Assembly (NCBI GenBank): GCA_021651055.1
Contig: JAJHOH010000001.1
Span: 3,348,001 to 3,412,000 of the forward strand
Origin: Candidatus Manganitrophus morganii
GTDB taxonomy: Bacteria > Nitrospirota > Nitrospiria > SBBL01 > Manganitrophaceae
Direction of reading: 5' to 3'
DNA length: 64,000 bases
The position numbers and the translations under genes are program-made. This document shows, piece by piece, positions 25,324 to 35,990 of this stretch. How positions within the stretch are numbered: the stretch's first letter is position 1; each line of letters begins with the position of its first letter. Under the pieces are notes generated by a model that saw only the letters and a list, made by a program, of their open reading frames with translations, did not search any database and was not told where the DNA came from.

Positions 25324-28300
25324 ATGGATAAAGTCGTTGGGACTACACCAGGTTCAGAGAGGCAGGAAATTAATGAACTTGCCTCACAGCAGATTGATCT
25401 GTATCGCCGGCAAGGGTTTGAGTTAATTAGTCATTACAACCGCGAAAATAGCGCCCTCGACGGGTACAGAGGGCGGCAGATTCTGGAAATCCTGCAGAAT
25501 GCAGATGATTCTGGGGTAGAAGCGGAAGGGACTTGTACGCTCCTACTCGACTCATCGCGCGAGCGGCTGATTGTCGCGAATACTGGGAAACCCTTTAATA
25601 AGAAGGGTCTTACCTCATTAGTTATTAGTGACTGTAGTCCCAAGCAACTCGGGCGGAACCGCTTCATTGGATCCAAAGGACTTGGATTCCGCTCTGTACT
25701 AACTTGGACGGATTGCCCACTCATTTCGAGCGGTCAATATGAAGTCATGTTTGATCGCGCTTATGCTATTGAGGAGGTTCAAAGATTAGCAGCAGAGAGC
25801 GCTGAACTCAAAGATATCGTTGGGCCGTTTAGGGAAAACATGGGGCGTGTCCCAGCGCCAATTATGCGATTCCCTGCTGTTCCATCCAAGGATCATGTTT
25901 GGCTCAAAACGGCTCGTAATTACCGCGCCCAGGGATATGACACCGTCGTTGTCCTTCCATTGCCGGAAGGTATCCGAGGAGATACTGTTCACAAAGAAAT
26001 TATAGAGCAGCTCTCTGGACTACCGACAAGTTCCCTACTATTCTGTCGACACCTGACATCGATCAAGATTACTGGTGATATCGAACAAAAGTGGGAGCTT
26101 TTCCGAGAAAATAATAAAGACGATGAGGCCACAATTATCCTGCGTCGGAATGGTACCGCAGAACGCTGGAATGTTTATTGGCATACCGGCCAGGTCTCGG
26201 CCGAAATCGCCGATACCAGCTCAGGTGGACGAAGGGACTTTGAAGTGGCGGTTGCCGTTCCGGAGCAACCGAAGATCGATCCCGCGGGAACCCTGTGTGT
26301 GTTCTTTCCAACCCACGAACAGTTGCCTTGCAGCATGGTTCTACATGCTACGCTCGAAACATCAGACGATCGCAACCGCGTGGTGAAGCAGGCATCGAAT
26401 CAGGAAGTATTGCGTCAGTTGGCGATTCAGGTTGGCAAGGTAGCTGAGATCCAAGCGTCATCATCCGATCCGCGTCGGGTTTTGAATCTCCTCCGAGGAA
26501 TCGAAAATTCAGATCCAGAACTCAAGATCCTCGGCTTTCTCGACGAATTAATCAAAGAGTGCACGAAGCGAGCTATTTTCCCAAGACTTGATGGTGAGTT
26601 GAGCCCACCTACAGATGTCCGGAAGCCGCCCCACGTAATCTGGCTGGAGCTCCTGAGTCCTAATCTTTTCCCAGAGGTACTATCGATTGAGCCTCAAAGT
26701 GATTTAAGAGATCTGCTGGGACTCTTTACTTTTAGCTGGTTCGATGCTGCAACACTCAAGAATCGCCTCCAAAACCAACTTCTCTCGGTAGAACGCTCCC
26801 AGGCCGGAGAGATGATCGGAAGACTACTTGCTGTTGGTCAGCTGTATGAAATCGGAGTAAACGACCTGCTCATTGGAAGTAATGGGCGCCTAATCGGCGG
26901 GAAGGCGTGCTTCTTTACTCCAAACGAAGCACTGCCAACACTGCCACCCTGGGTATCCGAGATCCACTTCTTAGACAGGGAGTTCCAGGAAGGTCTATTA
27001 TCTGGTTCGAATGTGACCACACCTCGATTTCTTGAGGGAAGACTGTACGGCGTTAATGGAAAAGTGGATGAATACCGGTTTGACACGGTAGCTCGTGCTT
27101 TAATCGAACAGGTGGAAAGGAATTTGAGCGATGATCCTTCATATGTTGCAGATGTCGCGCAGCGATGGCGGGACCTTCTGAGATGGCTCTATGAGGCATC
27201 TCAAGAAGAACGCCAGGTTCTCTCTGGATTAAGTATTAAGGTAATCACTAAGCGGGGTTCCCTGCGCCGAGCAACTGACTGTTATCTGGGAGATGATTAT
27301 CCACGAGGACAAATCCTTTGGAAATTATATGAAAAGTTCAACAAAGACGAGTTTGTCGGCGCTCCCTCCACTAATGGGTTGGAAGAAGACCTACCTGTGG
27401 AGGATGCTCAAAGGTTCATGTTGACGTTGGGCGTAAACGATCACCCCCGCTTTGAACTATTCAGTTCTGGAAGTGATTACGACAGATTCTGCAATGCTAC
27501 AATTGATCGTCTAGATTATCCCAGAAAGGTACGAGGGCATCTTTGTAAGACGCCCAGAGATTTGCGGCGGCTCTGCCGGAGTTATAATATTAGCGGAATT
27601 GAGATACCAGATCGTTGGGTTCAACTATTGAAGGAGGGCGACCCGGTCGCGATTGGCGCGTATCTTCTATCAACCGGAGCAAGGCTGATTGCGGAGGAGA
27701 TCGATACTAGGGGGATGTTTTATTGCAAAGTCGAAGGTGACCGCCGATTTTGGTCAGAGCACTCAATCCCGATCCCGAATGCAACCCTCTTTCTCCTGCG
27801 CGAAACGCCCTGGGTGCCTGTGGGTGGAAATCAGAGACAAAAACCATCTGAGGTGATGCTAAGTCATCACGGTGTCCGAGTATTACGTGGGGTTTACTTA
27901 ACTCACGGTTTAGACCTGAAAGACAGGTTAATTGTCTTACATGGCGGACGAGTGGCGCTGGAGTCACTGCTAACCCGGCTAGGAGCGGTGTCGTCACTGG
28001 AAACGCTCAGCGACCAGTCACTCTATGAACTCTTATTCATGCTTCCGAATCGGGATCCCAATGGCGCAGTTGCCTCGGGCGTTTACCGCACTCTAATGGA
28101 ATTTGGTGTTACGCCTGAGGATTCAGATCACAGGAATAGATTTCTGAGATCCGGGCGCATGTGGGGTAAATTCAAAGGATCGAGTTCCTACCTTCCAATT
28201 GATCAGTTAAGGTACAATGCAAACCTCACGATCACCGAGGCAATCGAAGCTAACATCCCATTGGTCGACATCCCCCGGAGAAAAAGCGCGGCAGTGGTAA

Positions 28301-29541
28301 AACAACTCTTTGGAATTTCACCGCTTACATCCGAAGAGATTCAACTTGAGCTAATTTCGGAAGAAACGAATTATGATCCTGGAAGTGAAGATGCTAATCG
28401 ACATCTCCAGATTGCAATCCCTTATATATATGCTCTCCGTCTCGACCGCACCATTGATGAGCGGGGACGTGAACAGAGTCTGCTCCGCGAGGCCACTCTT
28501 CGCGTATGTTCGCAAATAAAGATAACAGCTCGGCTGCCTGGAGGAGTGGTCGAATCTCATGTGCTGAGCCAAGAAGGGGAGCGAATTGTAATCGATAAAC
28601 TACTCCTTGTCGTAGGAGAGTACTCGGAGGACCGATCAGGAAGACTAACCTTCTGGTTAATCGTGGCGGAACTGGTCGCTGAACTTCTGGGTATTGATAT
28701 TGCCCGTGAGGTCGGAAATATTCTTACATGTCGCACTTCCGCAGAAATGCTGGAGGTACTGCGTGTTTGGCTTGGCTCCGACGCTGGCCAGAAGTTAGCG
28801 GAAGCAAAATCCCGATTTGGCGAATCCTTCAAAGAGAATGAGGATGATGCGCAGCCAATCCCGTCGCCGAAATCTACGGAGACGATTGTACCGGCACGGA
28901 AGAACTCATCGACCTTGCCGGGAAATTCAGGAGATTTAGAAAGTGGGACCGCTCAGGATCCCAATTCAATCACAAAACAGGATTCAACATTCTATCCTAT
29001 TTCGGGACCACTCCCTAGACAAACCAAACGAAAACTAGTTATCACCGGCGCCGTCAACTATGGCAGTGGCGGAAGGGGTCCGCTTGCTTCGGAGGAAGAT
29101 ACATTCAAAATCGTAGAAGCCTTCGAGACCAGTTATGACAGATTTGCAATTCGGGTAAGCCATTTGCATGGAGATGAGGGTTTTGGATGCGACTTAATTA
29201 GTGTAGGATCGGCGGAAATTCGCGACGAAGCCTTGAAAAACAAATCCATATACGATGCCGATGTATTGCGGTACATAGAAGTTAAGGGAAGAAGTAGCCG
29301 AATAGGCGATATTGAGCTCACCGAAAATGAGGTCAGGGAAGCGCGGAATCCGAAAAAGGCCGATCGCTATTTCATTTACCGGGTTTATGTTGACCCGAAG
29401 CGAAAAGGGAGATTCGAGTTAGCAGTTCTTAATAATCCCCTAAACTCAAAGGCAGTTCGGTTTTTTCCCCGCTTCGATCTTGGACAGGGCTCTGGAGCTG
29501 ATTGGTTCAAATGTGAAGATGTGTCAGAGCTAGAAGAATAA
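25324..29541 (+). CDS. giant sacsin/Hsp90-like ATPase with C-terminal DUF3883 nuclease-like domain
   Basis: 1405 residues. The N-terminus is a GHKL ATPase of the sacsin type: YRGRQILEILQNADDSG (Glu55, Asn59, Asp61), then LIVANTGKPF and GSKGLGFRSVLTW (116-129), the N and glycine boxes. A long helical middle (about 250-1170) has no clear domain. A proline/serine-rich linker (about 1180-1240) leads to a DUF3883 domain with GFGCDLISVGS and RYIEVKGRSSRIGDIELTE, in which Asp and Glu-Val-Lys resemble a PD-(D/E)XK site. Such proteins are recurrent in defence islands, but the mechanism is poorly known. It is a single-gene unit between SPARTA and the type I system. An ATP-gated nuclease is inference. 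Confidence 0.8.
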   Translation: MDKVVGTTPGSERQEINELASQQIDLYRRQGFELISHYNRENSALDGYRGRQILEILQNADDSGVEAEGTCTLLLDSSRERLIVANTGKPFNKKGLTSLVISDCSPKQLGRNRFIGSKGLGFRSVLTWTDCPLISSGQYEVMFDRAYAIEEVQRLAAESAELKDIVGPFRENMGRVPAPIMRFPAVPSKDHVWLKTARNYRAQGYDTVVVLPLPEGIRGDTVHKEIIEQLSGLPTSSLLFCRHLTSIKITGDIEQKWELFRENNKDDEATIILRRNGTAERWNVYWHTGQVSAEIADTSSGGRRDFEVAVAVPEQPKIDPAGTLCVFFPTHEQLPCSMVLHATLETSDDRNRVVKQASNQEVLRQLAIQVGKVAEIQASSSDPRRVLNLLRGIENSDPELKILGFLDELIKECTKRAIFPRLDGELSPPTDVRKPPHVIWLELLSPNLFPEVLSIEPQSDLRDLLGLFTFSWFDAATLKNRLQNQLLSVERSQAGEMIGRLLAVGQLYEIGVNDLLIGSNGRLIGGKACFFTPNEALPTLPPWVSEIHFLDREFQEGLLSGSNVTTPRFLEGRLYGVNGKVDEYRFDTVARALIEQVERNLSDDPSYVADVAQRWRDLLRWLYEASQEERQVLSGLSIKVITKRGSLRRATDCYLGDDYPRGQILWKLYEKFNKDEFVGAPSTNGLEEDLPVEDAQRFMLTLGVNDHPRFELFSSGSDYDRFCNATIDRLDYPRKVRGHLCKTPRDLRRLCRSYNISGIEIPDRWVQLLKEGDPVAIGAYLLSTGARLIAEEIDTRGMFYCKVEGDRRFWSEHSIPIPNATLFLLRETPWVPVGGNQRQKPSEVMLSHHGVRVLRGVYLTHGLDLKDRLIVLHGGRVALESLLTRLGAVSSLETLSDQSLYELLFMLPNRDPNGAVASGVYRTLMEFGVTPEDSDHRNRFLRSGRMWGKFKGSSSYLPIDQLRYNANLTITEAIEANIPLVDIPRRKSAAVVKQLFGISPLTSEEIQLELISEETNYDPGSEDANRHLQIAIPYIYALRLDRTIDERGREQSLLREATLRVCSQIKITARLPGGVVESHVLSQEGERIVIDKLLLVVGEYSEDRSGRLTFWLIVAELVAELLGIDIAREVGNILTCRTSAEMLEVLRVWLGSDAGQKLAEAKSRFGESFKENEDDAQPIPSPKSTETIVPARKNSSTLPGNSGDLESGTAQDPNSITKQDSTFYPISGPLPRQTKRKLVITGAVNYGSGGRGPLASEEDTFKIVEAFETSYDRFAIRVSHLHGDEGFGCDLISVGSAEIRDEALKNKSIYDADVLRYIEVKGRSSRIGDIELTENEVREARNPKKADRYFIYRVYVDPKRKGRFELAVLNNPLNSKAVRFFPRFDLGQGSGADWFKCEDVSELEE

Positions 29542-29786
29542 ATTCATTTTTGAATAAAAGCCAGTGGTGTTCTGCAAAGATTGGTGTATCCAAATGATGG
29601 CAGACGGCCCCGAGGCTCGTGGGCTCAAGAAGTAGCTAATGCAATTCCGACGGCCCTGTTTACCTTGACATCCTTGACCCTGGTTCGATCATTATCCAAT
29701 TGCGTCAGTTAAGCAACGCCGGGCGCTAAAGGTGCGCCTAGAAAGTTTCCTTTCCGAAAGGGGATTGATGGGAACTTTATTTTTCC

Positions 29787-32717
29787 TTAAACCGAAACGG
29801 TTAGATGGGTCTGGATAACCGTTACTGCCATGATGTCGAAAATCCCACCGGTGTCCGTGTATTTGGTATCGGAGAGTTCCTCGTACCGCCCGAGATTGTT
29901 GTATGACGTTTGTATCTCACCATTCACCTGGCCACGATAAGCGCCTTCAAGATAGGTACGGTCTTCGCGATGCGCATGGACGGTAGTGCGGATAACGGGA
30001 TCGGCGACTTTCTCATCGGTGACCTGCTTAATATAGAGAGCCTCCTCGTCGCTGATGGAAAACTTTTCCCGAATCTCGTCGATCATGTCTTGCACAGAGA
30101 TTCTTTTTAGAGGCGGTCCTACGCCCTTTTTGCCCCCGCCAGGCCTGAGTTTTACTGCACCGCCGGTGTTTCGCACCTCGCCTTGGTACTCAACTGCCGC
30201 CTTGATTACCTCGGTCTGGCGGATCTGCTTCATCAATTCAGATACACTACCCTGCTTGATAAGCTGCGGTCCGATGTACTCCGCGAACGTGACGAACTCC
30301 TTGATTTCATCTGGGTAGCTGAAAAAGCACGTCAGGAAGTGGTAGCTCTTCACGAGCCGGGCGAGTAGGTAGACAAAGACCTTGCGGTCTTCCGGGGATG
30401 TGAGCTTTGCTTGAAATCTTACCCGAAGTCCATTGACAGCGAACTGCACTTGGGCGTCGGTCCCGGTGGCTGCCAGGCTCACGAAGTCGCGAGCATCAGT
30501 TTGCGTGAAGACGCCCACCGCGAGAATATCGGCGTGTAGCCTCATGCAAAGCTCCAGATCTGGTTCGTCGGGCTCGAACGGCGTGCCCTTTCGATACTTG
30601 GCAAACGCCTTCAGAATGGCCGAAGCGTTATTCGTGAAGTCCACTACCACGACATCCCTCTTGCCTTCGTGGCTGCGGTTCAAGCGTGACACAGTCTGCA
30701 CTGCGTTGCGACCAACCACCGGCTTGTCGAGAAACATCCCGGCGAGGAGCGGCTGGTCAAAGCCGGTTTGGAATTTGTTGGCCACAATCATCAGTCGATA
30801 GTCCTCACCTTCGAAGCGATCTTCGATCAGCTCGCCTTCCTTGAGTTCGTTGGCTGCATGCTCGCTGATGGTCTCGTTCGTTTCTGGATGCACGAAGTCC
30901 GAGAAAGCGTAAAGCACCTTGTAGTCCGCGCCGCGCTCCCTGAGTTTCTCCTTGATAATGTGGAAGTAACGCAGGCCCGCCACACGCGAGGTGGCGACGA
31001 TCATCGCCTTGGCACGGCCGCCAATGAGCGGCTTTACATCCTTTCCAAAAATGCGGAGCATCACTTCGGCCTTGTATTGGATCAGCCCGTCATCCTGGAA
31101 GGCGACGTTCTTGAGCGCCTTGGACACTACTCCCTTGGGATAGAGCTTCTCCTCGTCCGGCTTGGGGACGATAGGACAATGGAGATTGTAGAGCGTCTTG
31201 AAGGAGATGATGCTCGCCGCCACATCCACGATGTATCCCTCTGCGATGGCCTCGGACTCGGAGTAGGTGTCGAATGGCGCGCCGAATAGGGTGACCGTGG
31301 CCGGAGCGGGCGTAGCGGTGAACGCGACAAAAAGTTGATTGCGGTCATGCTCGCGGATGATCTTGGCGATCTTCTCTTCCTCGTCCTTGCCATCGTCCGC
31401 TGCATCTTCTGCGTCGGCATCGTCAGACTTCCGGAACGGAACGCGGATGGCTACCCCCATCTGGCCTTCCTGCGAACGGTGGGCTTCGTCAATCAGGAAT
31501 GCCACACGTAGGTTCTTTAACTCGGGGTTCCTTTCGATCTCCTCCAGCACCCAGGCGAACTTCTGTTGGGTTGTGACGATGATCGATCTGTGCTCCTTCA
31601 GGAAACGCGGCAGGTCTTCTGCCTTCCTTGCCAGACCCACCACAGCTTTCAGATGCGTGAACTTCTCGATGTCCTCCCGGATGTTCGTATCGAGGGACTT
31701 GCGATCCGTCAGGATGAAGACGACATCCACCAACTTGTCGCTGGTGCCCGGCCTGAATGAGCTGTGCAACCGGTCAGCCAGCCAGCAGATCGACAATGTC
31801 TTGCCGCTTCCAGCCGAGTGATCAATGAGGTACTTCCGCCCGATCTCGCCCGTTTTCACGAAATGGGCTAGCGCATCGTCCACCACTTTCCGGACCATGC
31901 GGCTCTGGTGGTAGCGGGGCATAATCGTGAACGCAGAACTCGCCGACCTGTCAGCTTCTGCTTCGCGTTTCGGTACCCGGACTAAGAAGAACGACAGCGC
32001 CTCAAGCAATTGCTCCTTCGATAAGACCTCTCGGTACAGGAACTCCACCGGATATTCGCCTTCCGTCTGTGGTGTGTTGGTCAGTCCCGTATTGTGCCAG
32101 CGGAAATTTTCTGCACGACGCGGATCGGTGGCCGCCATTACGTCGCTGGTATCAGCGGCGAGGTAGAGGAATGGATGGAGAAAGCACTTTCTAGCATGGT
32201 CGCGCGCAGTGAACTGCGCGACCGCGTCATGCACGTTCTGGTTCCTCTCGTGCTTGACCTCGATCGCCACTATAGGTAGACCGTTGAGGAAGAAGACGAA
32301 GTCGATCTCTTTATTCGTTTCACCAAAGTAGAAGTGTGGGCGAAAGGTGATACGGTTTTCCCGGTGTTTCTTCGCCGCGGCGCTTTCGTTCGAGCGGGGT
32401 TTCGGATAGTAGAGGCGGAATTCCAGTCCGCGCACCTTAAGGCCATAGCGCAGAATCATCCAGAGGGGTGTTTGTTCCAACTCCTTACGCAGTGCTCGGA
32501 ACACCTCCCCCCGCGCGTCGGTGCCATAGTCGTCCGCAAGCTTCTTGAGCGTGTCGGCTTGGGTGGCTTTAAGAAAGGCCCAAAGCTGATCTTCAGCAAT
32601 GCAGTGCTCGGTGTCCGTTATTTCGGTCTGTTCAAGCACGCCGTAGCCATGCACACGGACAAGAAAGTCTGCGATGTGCTGCTGAAAGGTCAGCTCCGGG
32701 CCTTTCTCCTTAGCCAT
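29787..32717 (-). CDS. hsdR: type I restriction enzyme, R subunit
   Basis: 976 residues. The N-terminal nuclease has Asp139 and Glu153-x-Lys155 (EIDFVFFLNGLPIVAIEVKHE), the PD-(D/E)XK site. The translocase follows with Walker A HSAGSGKT, VVTTQQKF, Walker B LIDEAH, TATP motif VAFTATP and motifs near QTGFDQP and QTVSRLNR. The C-terminal helical region (about 770-970) contacts the MTase core. It is the motor and cleavage subunit, cutting unmodified DNA after ATP-driven translocation. Its ATG overlaps the hsdS end by 8 bp, so the whole operon is translationally linked. All motifs look intact. Confidence 0.96.
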   Translation of the reverse strand: MAKEKGPELTFQQHIADFLVRVHGYGVLEQTEITDTEHCIAEDQLWAFLKATQADTLKKLADDYGTDARGEVFRALRKELEQTPLWMILRYGLKVRGLEFRLYYPKPRSNESAAAKKHRENRITFRPHFYFGETNKEIDFVFFLNGLPIVAIEVKHERNQNVHDAVAQFTARDHARKCFLHPFLYLAADTSDVMAATDPRRAENFRWHNTGLTNTPQTEGEYPVEFLYREVLSKEQLLEALSFFLVRVPKREAEADRSASSAFTIMPRYHQSRMVRKVVDDALAHFVKTGEIGRKYLIDHSAGSGKTLSICWLADRLHSSFRPGTSDKLVDVVFILTDRKSLDTNIREDIEKFTHLKAVVGLARKAEDLPRFLKEHRSIIVTTQQKFAWVLEEIERNPELKNLRVAFLIDEAHRSQEGQMGVAIRVPFRKSDDADAEDAADDGKDEEEKIAKIIREHDRNQLFVAFTATPAPATVTLFGAPFDTYSESEAIAEGYIVDVAASIISFKTLYNLHCPIVPKPDEEKLYPKGVVSKALKNVAFQDDGLIQYKAEVMLRIFGKDVKPLIGGRAKAMIVATSRVAGLRYFHIIKEKLRERGADYKVLYAFSDFVHPETNETISEHAANELKEGELIEDRFEGEDYRLMIVANKFQTGFDQPLLAGMFLDKPVVGRNAVQTVSRLNRSHEGKRDVVVVDFTNNASAILKAFAKYRKGTPFEPDEPDLELCMRLHADILAVGVFTQTDARDFVSLAATGTDAQVQFAVNGLRVRFQAKLTSPEDRKVFVYLLARLVKSYHFLTCFFSYPDEIKEFVTFAEYIGPQLIKQGSVSELMKQIRQTEVIKAAVEYQGEVRNTGGAVKLRPGGGKKGVGPPLKRISVQDMIDEIREKFSISDEEALYIKQVTDEKVADPVIRTTVHAHREDRTYLEGAYRGQVNGEIQTSYNNLGRYEELSDTKYTDTGGIFDIMAVTVIQTHLTVSV

Positions 32718-34017
32718 GCGCTTGCACCCGGTTGAGATCAGCCTCGGTTACTCGCCGCTGCCCGGTAACGCATTCGTGGATCAGCGACTTGCGGTAGGAA
32801 ATGAGAGTTTTAATCTGGGCCTCGATGCCGCTCGTGATCTGAGCGACCTGCGCAAGGCTTTCATCGAGAAACTGGCAGATCGCCCGCTGCTCCTGAATTG
32901 ACGGCAGTGGGATTGGGAACAACCCGACTTTTGTAGAGTTCGTACTTGCTAAGTTTGTTGTCCGTTTGCCTGTCGCCTCAAAGTAGTCTCGTCCGTATTG
33001 GGATGCTGTAAGATAGGCCAAGAATGCAGAAAGCAGCTTGTGTCCAAGACAGCGGACTGCGAAGATGTGATTCTGGTGCAGACAGCCTGAGATTTCCCCG
33101 CTCCAAACCGTTCCCCGACCGAGCTTGTCCAAATCGCCACCTTCAGTCATGAGTACATCACCAGGACGCAACTCAACTCGGCGAGCGACATGGAGCGGCA
33201 CCTCAATCAGCGTCACGTCGTCCAAGCTCAAGTGCCCGTCCTGGACATTGGCAACTCGAAGATAAGGACGTTTGATGGTCGGCCCTTCATATTCCTTTCC
33301 GAGGGTCAACCCAGTCTGAATCTGGGACACCCTCTTCAGACTTACCAACTCCCAGTGAGTTGGCACTTCCTTCATCCAAGTATTTCCAGTTTGACGCAGA
33401 TCGGTGTGTGTCTGAAGGCCTCGAGTTACAACACGCGTTATCGTCGCATTACGCAAGGCGTCTAGTGGTTCAAGCTGGCGGCGTTTGGCAGTCACTGCCG
33501 CATCAATTGCAGCACAACTCGCATCCAGAAACGTCACAATCCGCTCTTGCTCCGGCAACGGCGGGAGCGGGACATTAAACTGAGCTAGCTGCGTCGGCCA
33601 ACTGACGCGGGGCATCTTCGCTCCATATGCGAGCGCGTTGCAGCGCTCAATGAACCATCGTGACGCTAGACAGTAGAAAAGGAAGCGACTGGCAATTCTC
33701 TCCGGCTTGAATGCCAGAATCTCGCCTGTGCACTTCCCGTCGAAGTCCGCTGTGTAGTACTTCTCGAGATATGGTCTGAGCTTGCCAAAGAGAACGTCGC
33801 CCTTTCTAAAAATGGTGACGGCGCTTTCGACTTCCAGCGTACAGCGCCGACCCAATATCCTACCCGTGCCCGATTCAATGTCTTCGAGTTCGAGGTAGTC
33901 CTCTTCCCGGCTCTCCTCAGCGGTCTTTTCGTTTCGCAGCGCAACAACGTCTTTGAGGCGGTCGAAAGTCCAACCATTGGGAAGCTGATCCAGAAAGCTG
34001 TCGTGTTGGCCGATCAC
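32710..34017 (-). CDS. hsdS: type I restriction-modification specificity subunit
   Basis: 435 residues from a GTG that overlaps the hsdM stop (GTGA). Two target-recognition domains are separated by conserved helices: the first repeat ends PLPPLPEQERIVTFLDASCAAID and the second IPLPSIQEQRAICQFLDESLAQV. Each TRD would read half of a bipartite DNA site; the site itself cannot be predicted. It starts NGWTFDRLKDVVALRN, typical of the family. Full length, so both half-sites should be recognised. Confidence 0.95.
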   Translation of the reverse strand: MIGQHDSFLDQLPNGWTFDRLKDVVALRNEKTAEESREEDYLELEDIESGTGRILGRRCTLEVESAVTIFRKGDVLFGKLRPYLEKYYTADFDGKCTGEILAFKPERIASRFLFYCLASRWFIERCNALAYGAKMPRVSWPTQLAQFNVPLPPLPEQERIVTFLDASCAAIDAAVTAKRRQLEPLDALRNATITRVVTRGLQTHTDLRQTGNTWMKEVPTHWELVSLKRVSQIQTGLTLGKEYEGPTIKRPYLRVANVQDGHLSLDDVTLIEVPLHVARRVELRPGDVLMTEGGDLDKLGRGTVWSGEISGCLHQNHIFAVRCLGHKLLSAFLAYLTASQYGRDYFEATGKRTTNLASTNSTKVGLFPIPLPSIQEQRAICQFLDESLAQVAQITSGIEAQIKTLISYRKSLIHECVTGQRRVTEADLNRVQAHG

Positions 34018-35990
34018 CCTGCCAATCCCTCCAGCATTTTCTCCGCCTCCTTCTCCAGCTTCCAGAACTCTGCAAGCAGGTCCTTCGTAGGCCTGGGCGG
34101 CTGGTAGCGGTAGAAGTACTTATTCGGTAGAATCTCGTATCCAAGCTGTGGGCTGTCTTCCCAACGGATGATCGGTTTGGCGATTTCGCGCTTGAGAAAT
34201 GTCTCAATATCCTCCCCGTGAGGGATGTACTCGTCGTCCTTCACGTAGTTGCGGTGCGTCCATTCGACTGAGACGATTTTCGGTCCATCTTTTATCAGCG
34301 TCTTAAACTTCTCGGCCGCGTTGTCCTTCGGGCCGAGGGTGAAGGCCTCCATCTTCTCGGCATTGCCGACTTTTAGCCGCATGTGGAAGGTCAGGTCGCA
34401 GTCGTAGAACTCCTGCTCCTTCTTCAAGTTTGCGGCGGTGAATGCCTTTTCGTAAGGCTCCGTAATTGTCGCCGGCTTGTCGTGCTCGTCGAATTGCCAG
34501 AAGACGACGTTGACCTTGTGGTAGGCAAAGTCCTCACGCCGGAATATCTTTACCCGCTCATCGGCGTAGCCCTTGTTCCAGCCCTCCCGGTATCGTTCTT
34601 CGATCCATGCGCGATGCACGTCTGTGATGCGGTTACGCTTGTTGCCAAAGGACTTGGGTTCCTTTTCATACTGCTGGCGGCCGTCAATCAGCATCACCAG
34701 GCCCTTGTGCAAGGCCGGTTTTTCGTTCCGGAGCAGCCAGATGTAAGTGAAGATGCCCGTGTTGTAGAAGAGCTGGTCGGGAAGCATGACAATGGCGTCG
34801 AGCCAGTCGTTTTCCAGGATCCAGCGGCGGATCTCACTTTCGCCAGACCCGCAGTCGCCATTACTAAGGGGTGAACCGTTGAAGATGATGGCGATTCGGC
34901 TCGTACCCTTCTCCGGTGCTTTCATCTTGGCGAGCATGGTTTGTAGAAAGAGCAGCGCGCCGTCGTTCACCCGCGGCATGCCGGCCTGATAGCGGGTCTT
35001 CTCCAACTTGCGCGCCTCGGTTTCATAACCGTCTTTACCACCCCAGGTCACGCCGAATGGAGGATTCGAGAGCATGAAGTCGAAGCGGAATTTGGACTCG
35101 GGCAACTGATCGCCGGGTTCGTTACTGCCGCGTTCATGGGGAATCAGGGAGTTGCCGAGATACACCTTGGCTTGCTGATCGTTCTTGATCAACAAGTCTG
35201 CCTGGCAAATGGCATAATTCGTGGGTGAAAGCTCCTGGCCGTGAACGGTGACGTATTTCTCGACGTTCGCTTTCTTTTCCGTCGTGGTGGCGCGGTCGAG
35301 CAGGTGTTCCTTAGCTACCGACAGCATACCGCCTGTCCCGCAGGCGGGATCGTAGATGGACATATGCCGATCGGGTATAGGCATATCGAGCAATTCGACC
35401 ATTAACCGAATCACCTCGCGCGGAGTGAAGTGTTCTCCGGCCTCCTCTCCGCTCTGCTCTGAAAATCGCCGCAGCAATTCTTCATAGATATAACCCATCT
35501 CCAGCGGCGACAGCATGTCCGGCCCAAGTTCCAGTTCCTTGTACTGGTTTAAAATCGGTGCGAGGCGATTATTCTTAACCATTAACCCGATAGTGGCCCG
35601 GTAATTGAAGTGTTCGATGATGTCGTCGACGTTCTTCGAGAATCCATTAATATACGCTCGAAAATTCTCTTCGAGCAGCGCGTGGTCTTCCTCATAGACC
35701 TTCCTAAGCGTCCAGCCGGTTTTGTTTGAGAACGGCGCCGTACTGATTTCCAGGCCCTTCACCAGCTTCGTGAGTTCCTTCTCGGTCAGTTTTGGTCGTT
35801 TCGCGAGCACTTCGGCCACCTTGCTCGCGCGCCATTTAACGAGCACGCACTCCAAGCGGCGAATCACGATGATCGGCAGGATGACGTTCTGGTACTCATA
35901 GGCCTTGAACTTGCCACGCAGACGCTCGGCGGATTTCCAGATCTCGTCAGCGAGGTTGTCGAGCTTAGGCTTATTGAGTGAAAGAGACAT
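34014..35990 (-). CDS. hsdM: type I restriction-modification methyltransferase subunit
   Basis: 658 residues, an N6-adenine methyltransferase. The N-terminal helical domain (LADEIWKSAERLRGKFKAYE) is followed by EHFTPREVIRLM and SAM motif I DPACGTG (214-220), then catalytic motif IV NPPF (309-312). It is longer than the E. coli protein and ends in a coiled tail (LLAEFWKLEKEAEKMLEGL). First gene of the operon hsdM-hsdS-hsdR, with 4- and 8-bp overlaps. The 625 bp upstream are free for a promoter. Confidence 0.95.
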   Translation of the reverse strand: MSLSLNKPKLDNLADEIWKSAERLRGKFKAYEYQNVILPIIVIRRLECVLVKWRASKVAEVLAKRPKLTEKELTKLVKGLEISTAPFSNKTGWTLRKVYEEDHALLEENFRAYINGFSKNVDDIIEHFNYRATIGLMVKNNRLAPILNQYKELELGPDMLSPLEMGYIYEELLRRFSEQSGEEAGEHFTPREVIRLMVELLDMPIPDRHMSIYDPACGTGGMLSVAKEHLLDRATTTEKKANVEKYVTVHGQELSPTNYAICQADLLIKNDQQAKVYLGNSLIPHERGSNEPGDQLPESKFRFDFMLSNPPFGVTWGGKDGYETEARKLEKTRYQAGMPRVNDGALLFLQTMLAKMKAPEKGTSRIAIIFNGSPLSNGDCGSGESEIRRWILENDWLDAIVMLPDQLFYNTGIFTYIWLLRNEKPALHKGLVMLIDGRQQYEKEPKSFGNKRNRITDVHRAWIEERYREGWNKGYADERVKIFRREDFAYHKVNVVFWQFDEHDKPATITEPYEKAFTAANLKKEQEFYDCDLTFHMRLKVGNAEKMEAFTLGPKDNAAEKFKTLIKDGPKIVSVEWTHRNYVKDDEYIPHGEDIETFLKREIAKPIIRWEDSPQLGYEILPNKYFYRYQPPRPTKDLLAEFWKLEKEAEKMLEGLAG

